A DNA stretch of 64,000 nucleotides from Chryseobacterium gleum (GCA_945881835.1 CAMCVP010000001.1:248001-312000), one strand, 5' to 3'; positions 43,272-53,157 are shown, counted from the stretch's first letter. Notes: generated from the letters alone by a model not told the origin. Translations and numbers: made by a program.

Positions 43272-44576
43272 AAGTTTGAAGAACATTTCAATCTCTTCCG
43301 GAGATTTCGGTTTCGCAACAATGCGCATGTTCTTGTCTAGAATGAAGAAAGCAGGGGTCTTCGTAATGCGATAGTCTTTTGCTCCTTTTGAATCCCAACC
43401 TTTCATTCCGCATAAATTGGTAAAGGTGAATTCTCTTTCGGTTACCGCTTGTTTCCAAGCGTTGGCATCGTTGTCTACCGAGTATCCCACGAATGCGATT
43501 TTCTTTCCTGCGTAATCCTTACTCAACTTCGCAATCTTCGGTGCTTCTGTTTTACAGTGACTGCACCAACTGCTCCAGAAAATGAGAAGGGTATATTGAT
43601 TCGCAGCACAAGTCTTCTTTAAATCGAATGCAACGTTGTTTAAGTCGTTGCCCGTAATATTCGGAGGAGTCTTTCCAACGCTTACGCGTTCAATGCTTTC
43701 AGCGTTTCGCTTAATTACATTCGAGAAGTTGTCGTCACCGCAAGACTCTTCGTTAATGAAATTGTCCATGAGGTAAAGCGTAATGTTTTCCATTCCGCTT
43801 TCATAAAATCCAGTGAGCATTTCATTCAACACAAATTCATACACGCGATCGTTAACGTGTGCTTTTTCAGTAATGAGACCAATGCAATCGATGAAACCGC
43901 TTTCGGTTCCTTTGCTAAATTGTCTCATGAAATTTTGAATGCGATCGTTTAAAACGGTTGAATGAAGTACGCGCGCGTCGCTGAAATTCAGATTGTCCCA
44001 ATAATGTGCTTTTTCTTTTGAAGGTTCTCGCTTCCAGTCGATGAGTTGCGAAACGAACGAAGTTTTAATCGACTGTTTGTCGCGCTGCATACATTCCAGC
44101 TGGTAAGCATTGAATGAAGCTTCAAGATCTGTCAACTCTTTTTCTGCAGTTGAATCTTTGTCTTTTTTCCAACGAATGTTCAACGACTTCTTTTTAGCGT
44201 TGAATTCGTTTTCTTTCTTCACATATTCATTCCAAAGAAGGTTCCTATTTCCTTTCGTGCATGCAATACCGCTGTCCCAGCGCGCACCTTGAATGGTGAA
44301 GTTTGATTCAAGTTCTGCGTGATCAACAGCAATGATTGCCATGTTGGAAGGGGTGAGGCCAAGGGCGTAAAGTCCTTCTCCGTAGGCGCCTTTGAATTGA
44401 AAACTGTTGTTGGTTATCGTGGTAGAATCGGCCACATCTAGCGTGCGTCCCGTGGTTTTCCACAAGCGAATCGCTGTCCCGTTAGGGTAGGTGGCTGTTC
44501 CAGAAATAACGTGAGATTGCGCAAAGGCCGCAACGCTGCATAGGAGTAGTGAAAGGGCGAATAGTTTTTTTCTCAT
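43263..44576 (-). CDS. TlpA-family thioredoxin-like protein with DUF4369-like N-terminus
   Basis: TLLIFWSSWCSHCKTEAPKIAKLSKDYAGKKIAFVGYSVD (CSHC). Confidence 0.88.
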   Translation of the reverse strand: MRKKLFALSLLLCSVAAFAQSHVISGTATYPNGTAIRLWKTTGRTLDVADSTTITNNSFQFKGAYGEGLYALGLTPSNMAIIAVDHAELESNFTIQGARWDSGIACTKGNRNLLWNEYVKKENEFNAKKKSLNIRWKKDKDSTAEKELTDLEASFNAYQLECMQRDKQSIKTSFVSQLIDWKREPSKEKAHYWDNLNFSDARVLHSTVLNDRIQNFMRQFSKGTESGFIDCIGLITEKAHVNDRVYEFVLNEMLTGFYESGMENITLYLMDNFINEESCGDDNFSNVIKRNAESIERVSVGKTPPNITGNDLNNVAFDLKKTCAANQYTLLIFWSSWCSHCKTEAPKIAKLSKDYAGKKIAFVGYSVDNDANAWKQAVTEREFTFTNLCGMKGWDSKGAKDYRITKTPAFFILDKNMRIVAKPKSPEEIEMFFKLSK

Positions 44577-44628
44577 CTTGAAATTTCTAAAACAAAAATA
44601 ACACCAACTTTAATAGCTTTGTTCGGAT

Positions 44629-45153
44629 ATGCGCGAATCTATTCTTTTAAAGTACGATGTGGCTACAGAAGAGGAACTGGAAGAGTTCCTTTACAACGCT
44701 GCCTTTGAAGAGGCGAAGCTCTTTCGTTCGCGCATGGGTGTGCGTCTTTTGCGAAGGAAGCATCTGAAGAAAATTGAAGAATGGTCTGCCGATATTACCC
44801 TCGGATTGAATGTGGAAGAGGTTAAGTTGTCTCAGGCAAAGTGGGTTGAAGGAAATTCGTGGTTGGAAAATGTACGTGCTTTAGAAGCAGCGATTAGTCT
44901 TGGATTCAGACAGGTCTTTCAGGCGAGCGGGGTGTATGAGATGCATTATGCGTTGGAAGGGTTGGAGCGAGCCGTAACCGATTGGGAAGATTTTTTGTTG
45001 AAGTCGGATGTGGAGTTGTTGGAAGAACCGGTTCACTCCAAAGAAGAATTGCCAACCGCGGAAGCCATTCAGTTTTTGTTGAAGGGGGAAGAAGCGAATG
45101 CCATATCCTTGTTGCGAAAGGAAAAGACGCGTTTGAGCGCATTCATTAAATAA
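44629..45153 (+). CDS. Hypothetical protein
   Basis: 174-aa ORF between a TlpA-like gene and an RND transporter; no family recognised. Confidence 0.65.
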   Translation: MRESILLKYDVATEEELEEFLYNAAFEEAKLFRSRMGVRLLRRKHLKKIEEWSADITLGLNVEEVKLSQAKWVEGNSWLENVRALEAAISLGFRQVFQASGVYEMHYALEGLERAVTDWEDFLLKSDVELLEEPVHSKEELPTAEAIQFLLKGEEANAISLLRKEKTRLSAFIK

Positions 45154-45196
45154 TCACGAATTGAAAACCTTTTCGAAGTAAGATTGTTGGAAGAGT

Positions 45197-47464
45197 ATGA
45201 AAATGTCTGACGTTCGAATTTCTTGGCTTTCCATCGCATTCATTGCGTTAGGAACCATGACTTCCATTTACTTGATTTCGCAGTTGAAGTTTGATTATGA
45301 TTTTGAAGACTTCTTCCCGAAGAACGATCCTGAAACCGAATATTTCTTAGAGTTCCGAAAGTCATTCGAAACAGACAACGACTTCTTCATTGTGGCTCTA
45401 GAAAACGACGGAAGCATTTTCGATTCAACGTTTCTTTCTCACGTCGACTCACTTACCAAGAAGTTACAAGCGTTGCCGAATGTTGAAGAATGTGTGGGTC
45501 CAACTTCGATAATGACTTACGCAGCAGATCCCTTGTTCGGCGGGGTGTTCGAAACACCGTTGCTTTCTGCGAATTCAGCTCAATCCTTCAAACAAGATTC
45601 TGTGACCATTTGGAATTCACCTTCTTATGTGGGTGTTTTCTTCGGCACAAACGGAAAATCTGTGGCCATTAACATGAAGCATACGCAAATGTTAAGCAAG
45701 GAAAAGTGCGACGAACTTTCAAAGAATATTCAAGAAGAAGTCAATAAATTTCAATTCAAAAAATCGCACGTCATTGGCCGTGCATTAGGCCAGACGCTGT
45801 ATGTAGAGCTCATGATTAAAGAATTGGCGCTCTTCATTTCAATCAGTTTAGTCCTTACCACCATCTTCTTGTTCATCGCTTTCCGAAGCGGATGGGGAAT
45901 CATTATTCCAACAACGGTTGTGCTGTTAAGCATTATCTGGACGCTCGGATTCTTGAAGATCATGGGCAAAGATTTAGATCTAATGCTCACCGTCTTGCCT
46001 ACGATTCTTTTTGTAGTTGGAATGAGCGACTCGGTGCACGTCCTCACGAAATACATGCAAGAACTTCGAAAAGGGAAGGAGAAGATTGAAGCCATTCGCT
46101 ATGCGTTCAAGAGCATTCGCTTGGCTACTTTTTTGACTGCGTTAACGACGGCTATTGGATTTTTCACTTTGGTGTTTTCCAACATTCAACCCATTTCTGA
46201 TTTTGGAATATACACTGCCGTTGGAGTACTCTTGGCCTATGGACTAACGTACACGCTACTTCCAGCCATATTGATTTTAGGCAAGCCGAAGCGCATGAAC
46301 GACTTCGCTATGTCGGATGATTTCTGGACTTCGAAATTGCACAACAGTTTTATTTGGATACTTCGAAACCGTAAGAAGATTTGGATTGCCGGAGTTGTCC
46401 TTTTAGGATTAAGCGCTTGGGGTGTTTCTACCATTGTGGTAGACAACAAGATGTTGGAAGACTTGAAAGACGACCACGTGTTGAAGCAAGAATTTTCTTT
46501 TATGGAAAAGGAATTCGCAGGTTGTCGTCCGTTTGAATTAGGCATTGTCATGCAGAACGATTCTGCCATTCAATCGGTGAAGGTGTTGAAGCAATTGGAT
46601 ACGCTGGAATCTTATTTACGCAATGAATACGGAGTAGGAGCCATGCTAGGCTATGCGCAGTTGGTAAAGGAAGCGAACAAGACATTGAATTTCGGAATGG
46701 AAGAGTATTATGTCATTCCAGACAGTCTGAAAGAGATCAGAGCCATTGAAGAATTGTTGCAGCAAGGACCAATAGCGCGCGCAACAGGAATGGCGTATAA
46801 CGATAGCACTCGGACGCTTCGCATTAGCGGAAAGGTTGGAGATATAGGAAGATTACATTTCGATTCGTGCAATCAAAAACTACTTGTGTTCATGGATCAG
46901 AATTGTCCCGATTTATCGAATCGGAAAATTACGGGAACAGCGCATTTGATCGACGTTAACAACCGCAGTTTAATAGAGAACACGGTTTGGGATTTGCTCA
47001 TCAGTGTCTTAGTTATTGGAATCATCATGGGCATCGTTTACAAGTCTTGGCGCATGATCCCGCTGACCATTCTTCCGAATTTACTTCCGTTGTTGATTGT
47101 CGCCGGAATCATGGGCTTCACGGGCATTCCGTTGAAGGTGAGTACGAGCATTATTTTCAACATCGCTTTCGGAATCGCGGTAGACGACACAATCCATTTC
47201 TTAGCGCGTGTCCGCAGTTTATTGGGTGAAGGGCTCAGCGTTCATTACGCCGTTAAGCGCACCTTCCTCACAACAGGAAAAGCCATGATTGTCACCACAC
47301 TCATCCTCAGCGGCGGTTTCCTCACCTTAATCTTCAGCGACTTCTTAGGAACGCATTACATCGGCTTATTGGTGAGTCTCACGCTCTTCATAGCCTTGTT
47401 TGCTGAGCTGTTGTTTTCTCCTTTGATTGTGATGGCTTTTTATAGGAAAGGGAAGAGACGTTAA
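45197..47464 (+). CDS. MMPL/RND-superfamily transporter
   Basis: VLPTILFVVGMSDSVHVLTKYMQELRKGKEKIEAIRYAFKSIRLATFLTALTTAIGFFTL; second half FNIAFGIAVDDTIHFLARVRSLLGEG. Confidence 0.92.
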   Translation: MKMSDVRISWLSIAFIALGTMTSIYLISQLKFDYDFEDFFPKNDPETEYFLEFRKSFETDNDFFIVALENDGSIFDSTFLSHVDSLTKKLQALPNVEECVGPTSIMTYAADPLFGGVFETPLLSANSAQSFKQDSVTIWNSPSYVGVFFGTNGKSVAINMKHTQMLSKEKCDELSKNIQEEVNKFQFKKSHVIGRALGQTLYVELMIKELALFISISLVLTTIFLFIAFRSGWGIIIPTTVVLLSIIWTLGFLKIMGKDLDLMLTVLPTILFVVGMSDSVHVLTKYMQELRKGKEKIEAIRYAFKSIRLATFLTALTTAIGFFTLVFSNIQPISDFGIYTAVGVLLAYGLTYTLLPAILILGKPKRMNDFAMSDDFWTSKLHNSFIWILRNRKKIWIAGVVLLGLSAWGVSTIVVDNKMLEDLKDDHVLKQEFSFMEKEFAGCRPFELGIVMQNDSAIQSVKVLKQLDTLESYLRNEYGVGAMLGYAQLVKEANKTLNFGMEEYYVIPDSLKEIRAIEELLQQGPIARATGMAYNDSTRTLRISGKVGDIGRLHFDSCNQKLLVFMDQNCPDLSNRKITGTAHLIDVNNRSLIENTVWDLLISVLVIGIIMGIVYKSWRMIPLTILPNLLPLLIVAGIMGFTGIPLKVSTSIIFNIAFGIAVDDTIHFLARVRSLLGEGLSVHYAVKRTFLTTGKAMIVTTLILSGGFLTLIFSDFLGTHYIGLLVSLTLFIALFAELLFSPLIVMAFYRKGKRR

Positions 47465-47469
47465 GAGAA

Positions 47470-47521
47470 GAATGTCTTTTAGACGAATGCCTTCGGCGAA
47501 TGCTTCGCGAATGTCTTCGAC
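47470..47521. repeat. Micro-hairpin array, GAAT linker type (4 units)
   Basis: gaatGTC-TTTTA-GAC gaatGCC-TTC-GGC gaatGC-TTC-GC gaatGTC-TTC-GAC. Confidence 0.93.
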
Positions 47522-47537
47522 TCTCATTAACTTAGAT

Positions 47538-47651
47538 ACTCATTCTCATTCTACTACTGATTCTGTTTCTATAAAGTTTCTCCTACTGTTTCATTTCTTC
47601 ATTCTCTTTCTTTAAAATAGAATCAGAATGAGGAGGACAATGAGAATGAGT
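47538..47651. repeat. Large imperfect palindrome flanking module B (left)
   Basis: 13-bp perfect terminal arms ACTCATTCTCATT / AATGAGAATGAGT plus inner CTGATTCT / AGAATCAG. Confidence 0.9.
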
Positions 47652-47655
47652 CGAA

Positions 47656-47955
47656 TTAGAATAGGATGTTTACTTCCAGTCGTGCATTAAACCCACGCTC
47701 AACTATTTTTTGAAGTGTTGAAATTCTTGCTTCTTTGAGGTTGTTCTCAATTTTCGAGATGTAAGATTTCGTGGTTCCAACTTTAATGGCCAGTTCTTCT
47801 TGTGTCATTCCTAAATGTTGCCTTGTTTGCTGAATGAGAACACCTGATTTGAATAACTCATATCCAGCATCAAGGTCATCACGTTTTTTGGTTCCTTTTT
47901 TACCAAAGTGTTTTTCTTTGATTTCACTTAGGGTTTGTGTGTTTTTCGGTTTCAT
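47656..47955 (-). CDS. higA: HTH-type antitoxin (HigA/XRE-like)
   Basis: LIQQTRQHLGMTQEELAIKVGTTKSYISKIENNLKEARISTLQKIVERGF; overlaps the toxin ORF. Confidence 0.85.
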   Translation of the reverse strand: MKPKNTQTLSEIKEKHFGKKGTKKRDDLDAGYELFKSGVLIQQTRQHLGMTQEELAIKVGTTKSYISKIENNLKEARISTLQKIVERGFNARLEVNILF

Positions 47956-48286
47956 AATCTTCCTTTATTCTTAATGCCAATTGTAATTCTTTAATCGGTG
48001 TTTTTTGCGTTTTCTTGTAGAATCCTGTTGTTGCAACAATGAGTTTTTCCTTTTCAAAGAAGCAAAAGATTCGATAGTTGTTCTTTCCTTGCTGAACCCT
48101 TATTTCATACAATCCTTTCGTGTTTTCAAGGTGCTTGAGATAAATCTCTGGTACCATTTCAAGGTCTTCAATGAGTTCTATGGTCCAAATAATTTTCTTT
48201 TGAACCTTTATGCTTTGAGCAACAAGAAAGTCATCGAAATAGGATTTATAGAAAATTACTTTTCTGAATTTTTTACTTTGTTTCAT
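47924..48286 (-). CDS. higB: RelE/HigB-like (Gp49-type) toxin
   Basis: LEDLEMVPEIYLKHLENTKGLYEIRVQQGKNNYRIFCFFEKEKLIVATTGFYKKTQKTPIKELQLALRIKEDY. Confidence 0.88.
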   Translation of the reverse strand: MKQSKKFRKVIFYKSYFDDFLVAQSIKVQKKIIWTIELIEDLEMVPEIYLKHLENTKGLYEIRVQQGKNNYRIFCFFEKEKLIVATTGFYKKTQKTPIKELQLALRIKEDYETEKHTNPK

Positions 48287-48375
48287 ACAAACTTAATCAA
48301 GTTTCACTTTAGTGCAACATTTTATTTTAATGTTGTTTTTTGTTCAAGCAAAATTCATCCAAGTATTTCAGATTG

Positions 48376-48413
48376 ACACCAACTTTTATGTGCAGGTTAT
48401 ATGCTGTTTATTC
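48376..48413 (-). promoter_or_regulatory. 38-bp shared module motif, copy B
   Basis: Minus strand GAATAAACAGCATATAACCTGCACATAAAAGTTGGTGT; two mismatches to copy A. Confidence 0.85.
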
Positions 48414-48443
48414 GTGAGACAGGAATTTCATTCTATCTAGGGA

Positions 48444-48532
48444 ACACTCATTCTGTTTGTCATTCTCTTTCTCATTCTAAAATCAAGAAAGAGAAACAGA
48501 ATGAGAATGAGAATCGGAAGGAGAATGAGTGT
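48444..48532. repeat. Large imperfect palindrome flanking module B (right)
   Basis: 11-bp perfect arms ACACTCATTCT / AGAATGAGTGT; inner TTCTGTTT / AAACAGAA and TCTCTTTCT / AGAAAGAGA. Confidence 0.9.
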
Positions 48533-48533
48533 A

Positions 48534-48562
48534 ATAAAAAAATGCCGACATGACGTCGGCAT
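48534..48562 (-). terminator. Rho-independent terminator of tRNA-Ser
   Basis: Minus strand ATGCCGAC-GTCAT-GTCGGCAT followed by T7. Confidence 0.85.
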
Positions 48563-48569
48563 AGTTTCG

Positions 48570-48656
48570 CGGAAAAGGGGGGATTCGAACCCCCGGTACA
48601 GTTTCCCGTACGACAGTTTAGCAAACTGTTGGTTTCAGCCACTCACCCACCTTTCC
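48570..48656 (-). tRNA. tRNA-Ser (anticodon GCT)
   Basis: Minus strand GGAAAGG...ACAGTTTGCTAAACTGT anticodon arm, long variable arm, GGGGGTTCGAATCCCCC T-arm, CTTTTCC acceptor plus G discriminator; 87 nt, CCA not encoded. Confidence 0.95.
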
Positions 48657-48724
48657 TAACGGCTGTTCCTCTTTTACGAGGAGTGCAAATGTAAACCGAC
48701 ATTCCTATATTTCAAATTTTTTTT

Positions 48725-49303
48725 CTATTCCTTCCCGAAGTGTTCCTTCAGCGCCGCATAGACTTTGTGCGTAGGCAATCCCATGACATTGAAATAACTT
48801 CCTTCCAAATTCACTATTCCAACTAAACCAATGAAATCCTGCGCCCCGTAACTTCCCGCTTTATCGAAGGGCTTGTAATGCTCAATGTAATGACGAAGCT
48901 CTGCTTCACTCATCTCTGCAAAGGTCACCTTCGTGCAATCGGTAAACGAATGTTTCCAGGTGGAAGTGGAGATGCACACGCCCGTGTATACTTCATGACT
49001 TCTTCCTCTTAATTGCTTCAGCATACTTAATGCTTCCTCGAAGTCTGCTGGTTTATTCAACAATGCTCCTTCAACATGAACTACGGTGTCTGCGGTAATC
49101 ACCAACTCGTTGGCTGATGCTGTTTCCAACAAAGCCTCGGCCTTCCTTTCCGCTAAGCGCTGAGCCACTTCCGTCAAGGGCCAAGAAGGATCAATGCTTT
49201 CGTCTACATCGGAAACCCTAACTTCAAACGTGAGTCCCATGCCAGCCAACAATTCCTTCCTTCTCGGAGAGCCCGATCCCAAGACTAACTTGTAGTTGTT
49301 CAT
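48725..49303 (-). CDS. maf: Maf-family nucleoside triphosphate pyrophosphatase
   Basis: [40 protein letters not shown]. Confidence 0.94.
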   Translation of the reverse strand: MNNYKLVLGSGSPRRKELLAGMGLTFEVRVSDVDESIDPSWPLTEVAQRLAERKAEALLETASANELVITADTVVHVEGALLNKPADFEEALSMLKQLRGRSHEVYTGVCISTSTWKHSFTDCTKVTFAEMSEAELRHYIEHYKPFDKAGSYGAQDFIGLVGIVNLEGSYFNVMGLPTHKVYAALKEHFGKE

Positions 49304-49355
49304 CAACGGTAATAATTCTTCCATGACAACAAATTTACATCGTAAATTTGCGCGC

Positions 49356-50888
49356 ATGCATCAATTAGTTCTTATCCTCGACTTCGGTTCGCAAGTCACT
49401 CAACTTATTGCACGTCGCTTGCGCGAACACAACGTTTACTGTGAGATCAAACCTTGGAACAAGGTGACTTCAATCCCAGAAAATTGTGTCGGTGTAATTC
49501 TTTCTGGAAGTCCATACAGTGTTCATCAAGAAGGAGCGCCGCTACCTGCGGTTTTCGATATTAATCCGAATCTTCCAATGCTTGGAATTTGCTACGGAGC
49601 GCAACTCATGGCGCAACTGAACGGAGGAAAAGTTGAGCGCAGCACGCACCGTGAATACGGTCGCGCGAACTTAATTAGTCATCAAGCGAATCATATTTTG
49701 TTTCAAGGCATTCCAGATAATTCACAAGTGTGGATGTCGCACGGAGATACCATTACGGGGCTGGGCGAAAACATGGACATCATCTGCAGCACAGAGAACG
49801 TTAAAGTTGCAGGATACGCCTTCAAAGACCGTCCGGTTTTCGGAGTGCAATTTCATCCGGAAGTGTTCCACTCAACAGACGGTGGAATCATGTTGAAGAA
49901 CTTCGTTGTTGATGTATGTGGATGTAAACAAGACTGGACGCCGGCTTCCTTCGCCGACGAAACCATTGCCGATCTGAAAGTTAAATTAGGCGACGATAAA
50001 GTTATCCTTGGTCTAAGCGGCGGCGTAGACAGCAGCGTAGCTGCAGTGCTTATTCACAAAGCCATTGGAAAGAATTTGTATTGCATTTTCGTGAATAACG
50101 GATTGCTTCGCAAAGACGAATACGAAAGCGTTTTAGATAGCTATTTGCATTTAGGTTTGAACGTTAAGGGTGTCGATGCGAGCGAAATGTTTTACGACGC
50201 ATTGAAAGGGTTATCAGATCCAGAGGCGAAGAGAAAAGCAATCGGAAAAACATTCATCGATGTATTCGATGCCGAAAGTAAATTGGTGGAAGGTGCGAAA
50301 TGGCTAGGACAAGGAACCATCTATCCAGATGTGATTGAATCGGTTTCTGTTTCCGGAGGTCCTTCGCAAACAATCAAGAGTCACCACAACGTAGGCGGAC
50401 TTCCAGATTACATGCAGCTTTCGTTGGTTGAACCGCTTCGCTTGTTGTTCAAAGACGAAGTAAGAAGAGTAGGGCGCGAGCTTGAAATTCCAAATGCAAT
50501 TTTATCTCGCCATCCGTTCCCAGGTCCAGGCTTAGGTATTCGAATTTTAGGAGATATCACCCGCGAGAAAGTGCGTGTGCTTCAAGAAGTAGATGCCGTT
50601 TGGATCAACGGATTGAAGGAAGCGAATCTCTACGACGAAGTGTGGCAAGCAGGCGCAATCCTACTTCCTGTGCAGAGTGTAGGCGTTATGGGCGATGAGC
50701 GCACGTATGAGAATGCAGTTGCGTTACGCGCAGTAACGAGCACCGACGGTATGACCGCAGACTGGGCGCATTTGCCTTATGAATTCTTAGCGAAAGTGAG
50801 TAACGATATAATAAATAAAGTGAAAGGTGTGAATCGCGTGGTGTATGACATCAGCAGTAAGCCTCCAGCAACAATAGAGTGGGAATAA
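49356..50888 (+). CDS. guaA: GMP synthase (glutamine-hydrolysing)
   Basis: [50 protein letters not shown]-term [18 protein letters not shown]. Start corrected from 49296. Confidence 0.98.
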   Translation: MHQLVLILDFGSQVTQLIARRLREHNVYCEIKPWNKVTSIPENCVGVILSGSPYSVHQEGAPLPAVFDINPNLPMLGICYGAQLMAQLNGGKVERSTHREYGRANLISHQANHILFQGIPDNSQVWMSHGDTITGLGENMDIICSTENVKVAGYAFKDRPVFGVQFHPEVFHSTDGGIMLKNFVVDVCGCKQDWTPASFADETIADLKVKLGDDKVILGLSGGVDSSVAAVLIHKAIGKNLYCIFVNNGLLRKDEYESVLDSYLHLGLNVKGVDASEMFYDALKGLSDPEAKRKAIGKTFIDVFDAESKLVEGAKWLGQGTIYPDVIESVSVSGGPSQTIKSHHNVGGLPDYMQLSLVEPLRLLFKDEVRRVGRELEIPNAILSRHPFPGPGLGIRILGDITREKVRVLQEVDAVWINGLKEANLYDEVWQAGAILLPVQSVGVMGDERTYENAVALRAVTSTDGMTADWAHLPYEFLAKVSNDIINKVKGVNRVVYDISSKPPATIEWE

Positions 50889-50908
50889 AATTTGTTATCT
50901 ATAATTGA

Positions 50909-52276
50909 ATGAAAAAAATCGGATTCATTTTTCTCTTGGTAATGGCAAGCACTTCGGTTTTTGCACAAAGTTGCAAAAACTATCATGTGGTGGCTTCGGG
51001 TGAGACCCTGTATCGCATTTCGCGTATTTACGGATTAACCATTGCCGAGATTCAAGCACTTAATCCAGGTTTGGTCACCACAGTTAGATTGGGCGAGCGC
51101 ATATGTTTACCAAATTCAGTGAAGCCAATTCGTTCTGAGGTTCCTGAGACTTATCCGGAGTATGATGGTGTAATTGCTGTTGAAAGCAAGAAAGACTCCT
51201 CTCGCACTTCCATTACTTCGAAAAAAGATTCATATGCAATAGCCCTATTATTACCTTTTTCAACGTATCAAATGAGCAGCGATTCGTTGGATGAGCGTTC
51301 CGTGAAATTGCGCAATGTGGCCATTAATATGTACCGCGGAGCAATGATGGCGCAAGAGGAATTGCAAAACAGAAATGTAAATATTGTTGTGCATATGTTC
51401 GATGTTGGAAACACTGTTGATGCAGGAAAGCACGCGGTAGAGCGCTGCGCGGAAGTAAGCGCAGACGTTGTAGTAGGACCACTGTTTAAAGATCCCATCC
51501 AAGAGGTAGCGAAGTGGGTTTCGAAACGAAAGGCGCACATGGTTATTCCTGTTAAAATGACGAACAAAATTTTACTCCTTTCTGAAAATATGAGTAAGGC
51601 TTATCCCGGAAATAACTCGCAATGGTATTACCTGTCCGGATATGCAAAGCAAGAATTTCCGAATTCGATCATCGTAGGAGCTTATGCAAAAGGAAAAGAT
51701 GATTTTTCGAGCGAAGCGGCAATGGGTGGATATTTAGCGGAATGCGGCGATTCGTTGAGAGTGTTCGATGTATCATTGAATAGTGTGAAGCTTTATGATT
51801 TCATCAAGAAGTCGAATAAGAATGTTGTGGTGTTAGACATGACTTCAGACGAGAAAACGGGAACTGCACTAACAACGGCTTTAACGGGATTGAATGTTAG
51901 TTTTGTTGGTGGTGAAACCAACGCAAGTGACAGTCGATTAGAAGCTGGCGCGAAAGGCTTGGGCACACGAAACATTATGCTCGATTATTACAACTTAGAC
52001 AACTTGAAGTGGATAGCGGCATACAGAAAAGAGTTTCAGTCGGAGCCCGATGAATTCTCTGCTATTATGCACGACATTGTATTGTACTACGGAACCGGTC
52101 TTCAACAATTCGGAACAGAAGTCGGGCAACACCTGAATGAAATTGATGATTCAGGGCTCATTGCTCTCGGATTTGAGTTCTTTAAAACCGGTCCGGAATC
52201 TGGATACGAAAATGCTTACGTGAACATTGTTCAAAAAATGAATGGAAGATGGGGATTGAAGAACAACTTGAAATAA
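50909..52276 (+). CDS. LysM-domain lipoprotein/periplasmic protein with substrate-binding-like C-terminal domain
   Basis: Signal peptide; LysM YHVVASGETLYRISRIYGLTIAEIQALNPGLVTTVRLGERICLP; periplasmic-binding-like ALLLPFS...MYRGAMMAQEEL. Confidence 0.85.
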   Translation: MKKIGFIFLLVMASTSVFAQSCKNYHVVASGETLYRISRIYGLTIAEIQALNPGLVTTVRLGERICLPNSVKPIRSEVPETYPEYDGVIAVESKKDSSRTSITSKKDSYAIALLLPFSTYQMSSDSLDERSVKLRNVAINMYRGAMMAQEELQNRNVNIVVHMFDVGNTVDAGKHAVERCAEVSADVVVGPLFKDPIQEVAKWVSKRKAHMVIPVKMTNKILLLSENMSKAYPGNNSQWYYLSGYAKQEFPNSIIVGAYAKGKDDFSSEAAMGGYLAECGDSLRVFDVSLNSVKLYDFIKKSNKNVVVLDMTSDEKTGTALTTALTGLNVSFVGGETNASDSRLEAGAKGLGTRNIMLDYYNLDNLKWIAAYRKEFQSEPDEFSAIMHDIVLYYGTGLQQFGTEVGQHLNEIDDSGLIALGFEFFKTGPESGYENAYVNIVQKMNGRWGLKNNLK

Positions 52277-53151
52277 GATTAACACCGTTTCAGCAGAAAG
52301 TTGTTAGCGACTTACTTGAAATTCAAGACAGTATTTGTGCGGCATTGGAGACCTTCGACGGTTCCGATTTTCGTGAAGATATTTGGAAGCATACAGGAGG
52401 CGGAGGTGGAAGAACGCGCGTAATGAACGGCTCTTTAATTGAGAAGGGCGGTGTGAATTTTTCTGCAGTTACGGGTCCTGTTCCACCCATGATGAAAGAC
52501 CGCATGCACCCTGATGCTAAATCGTTTTTCGCAACCGGTGTGTCTTTGGTTATCCATCCGTTTTCTCCTCAGATTCCTATTGTTCACATGAACGTGCGTT
52601 ATTTCGAAAGTGATGCCGGAGACCAATGGATTGGCGGAGGAATAGATTTAACTCCTATTTATGTGAACGAAGAGCAACGCGATTTTTTTCATTCTGAAAT
52701 GAAAAACGTTTGTGAAACGCACGGCATGAATCACGAAGAATTTAAGTTGTGGGCGGATAAGTATTTCTTCATTCCACATAGAAAAGAAACCCGCGGAGTG
52801 GGTGGAATATTTTACGATTATCAGAAGCCTTCCGAGCAGAAAACAATGGAAGAGCTTTGGGCGTTTAACAATGCTGTTGGTCACACCTTCAATAGGGCTT
52901 ATTTACCCATTGTTGAAGCCAATATGGATCTCGAGTTTACCGAACAACAGAAGCAATGGCAATTCCTTCGCAGAGGTCGCTATGTTGAATTTAATTTGGT
53001 GTGCGATAAAGGAACCCTCTTCGGACTTCAAACTGGAGGTAGAACTGAAAGTATTCTCATGAGCCTACCGAAATTCGCCTCCTGGGAATACGACTTTCAA
53101 GTCGAACCCAATTCAGCAGAAGAACACACACTGAATATCCTGAAATCTTAA
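52249..53151 (+). CDS. hemF: Oxygen-dependent coproporphyrinogen-III oxidase
   Basis: WKHTGGGGGRTRVMNGSLIEKGGVNFSAV; HMNVRYFES...WIGGGIDLTPIY; FNLVCDKGTLFGLQTGGRTESILMSLP. Confidence 0.96.
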   Translation: MGIEEQLEIRLTPFQQKVVSDLLEIQDSICAALETFDGSDFREDIWKHTGGGGGRTRVMNGSLIEKGGVNFSAVTGPVPPMMKDRMHPDAKSFFATGVSLVIHPFSPQIPIVHMNVRYFESDAGDQWIGGGIDLTPIYVNEEQRDFFHSEMKNVCETHGMNHEEFKLWADKYFFIPHRKETRGVGGIFYDYQKPSEQKTMEELWAFNNAVGHTFNRAYLPIVEANMDLEFTEQQKQWQFLRRGRYVEFNLVCDKGTLFGLQTGGRTESILMSLPKFASWEYDFQVEPNSAEEHTLNILKS

Positions 53152-53157
53152 ATCGCG

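Noticed and set aside
47470-48532. Insertion sequence or transposon around the TA genes
   Set aside because: No transposase ORF and no target-site duplication that I could identify; flanks are palindromes rather than terminal inverted repeats of a known IS.
48570-48656. tRNA-Leu
   Set aside because: Long variable arm fits both, but the anticodon loop TTGCTAA gives GCT, i.e. Ser.
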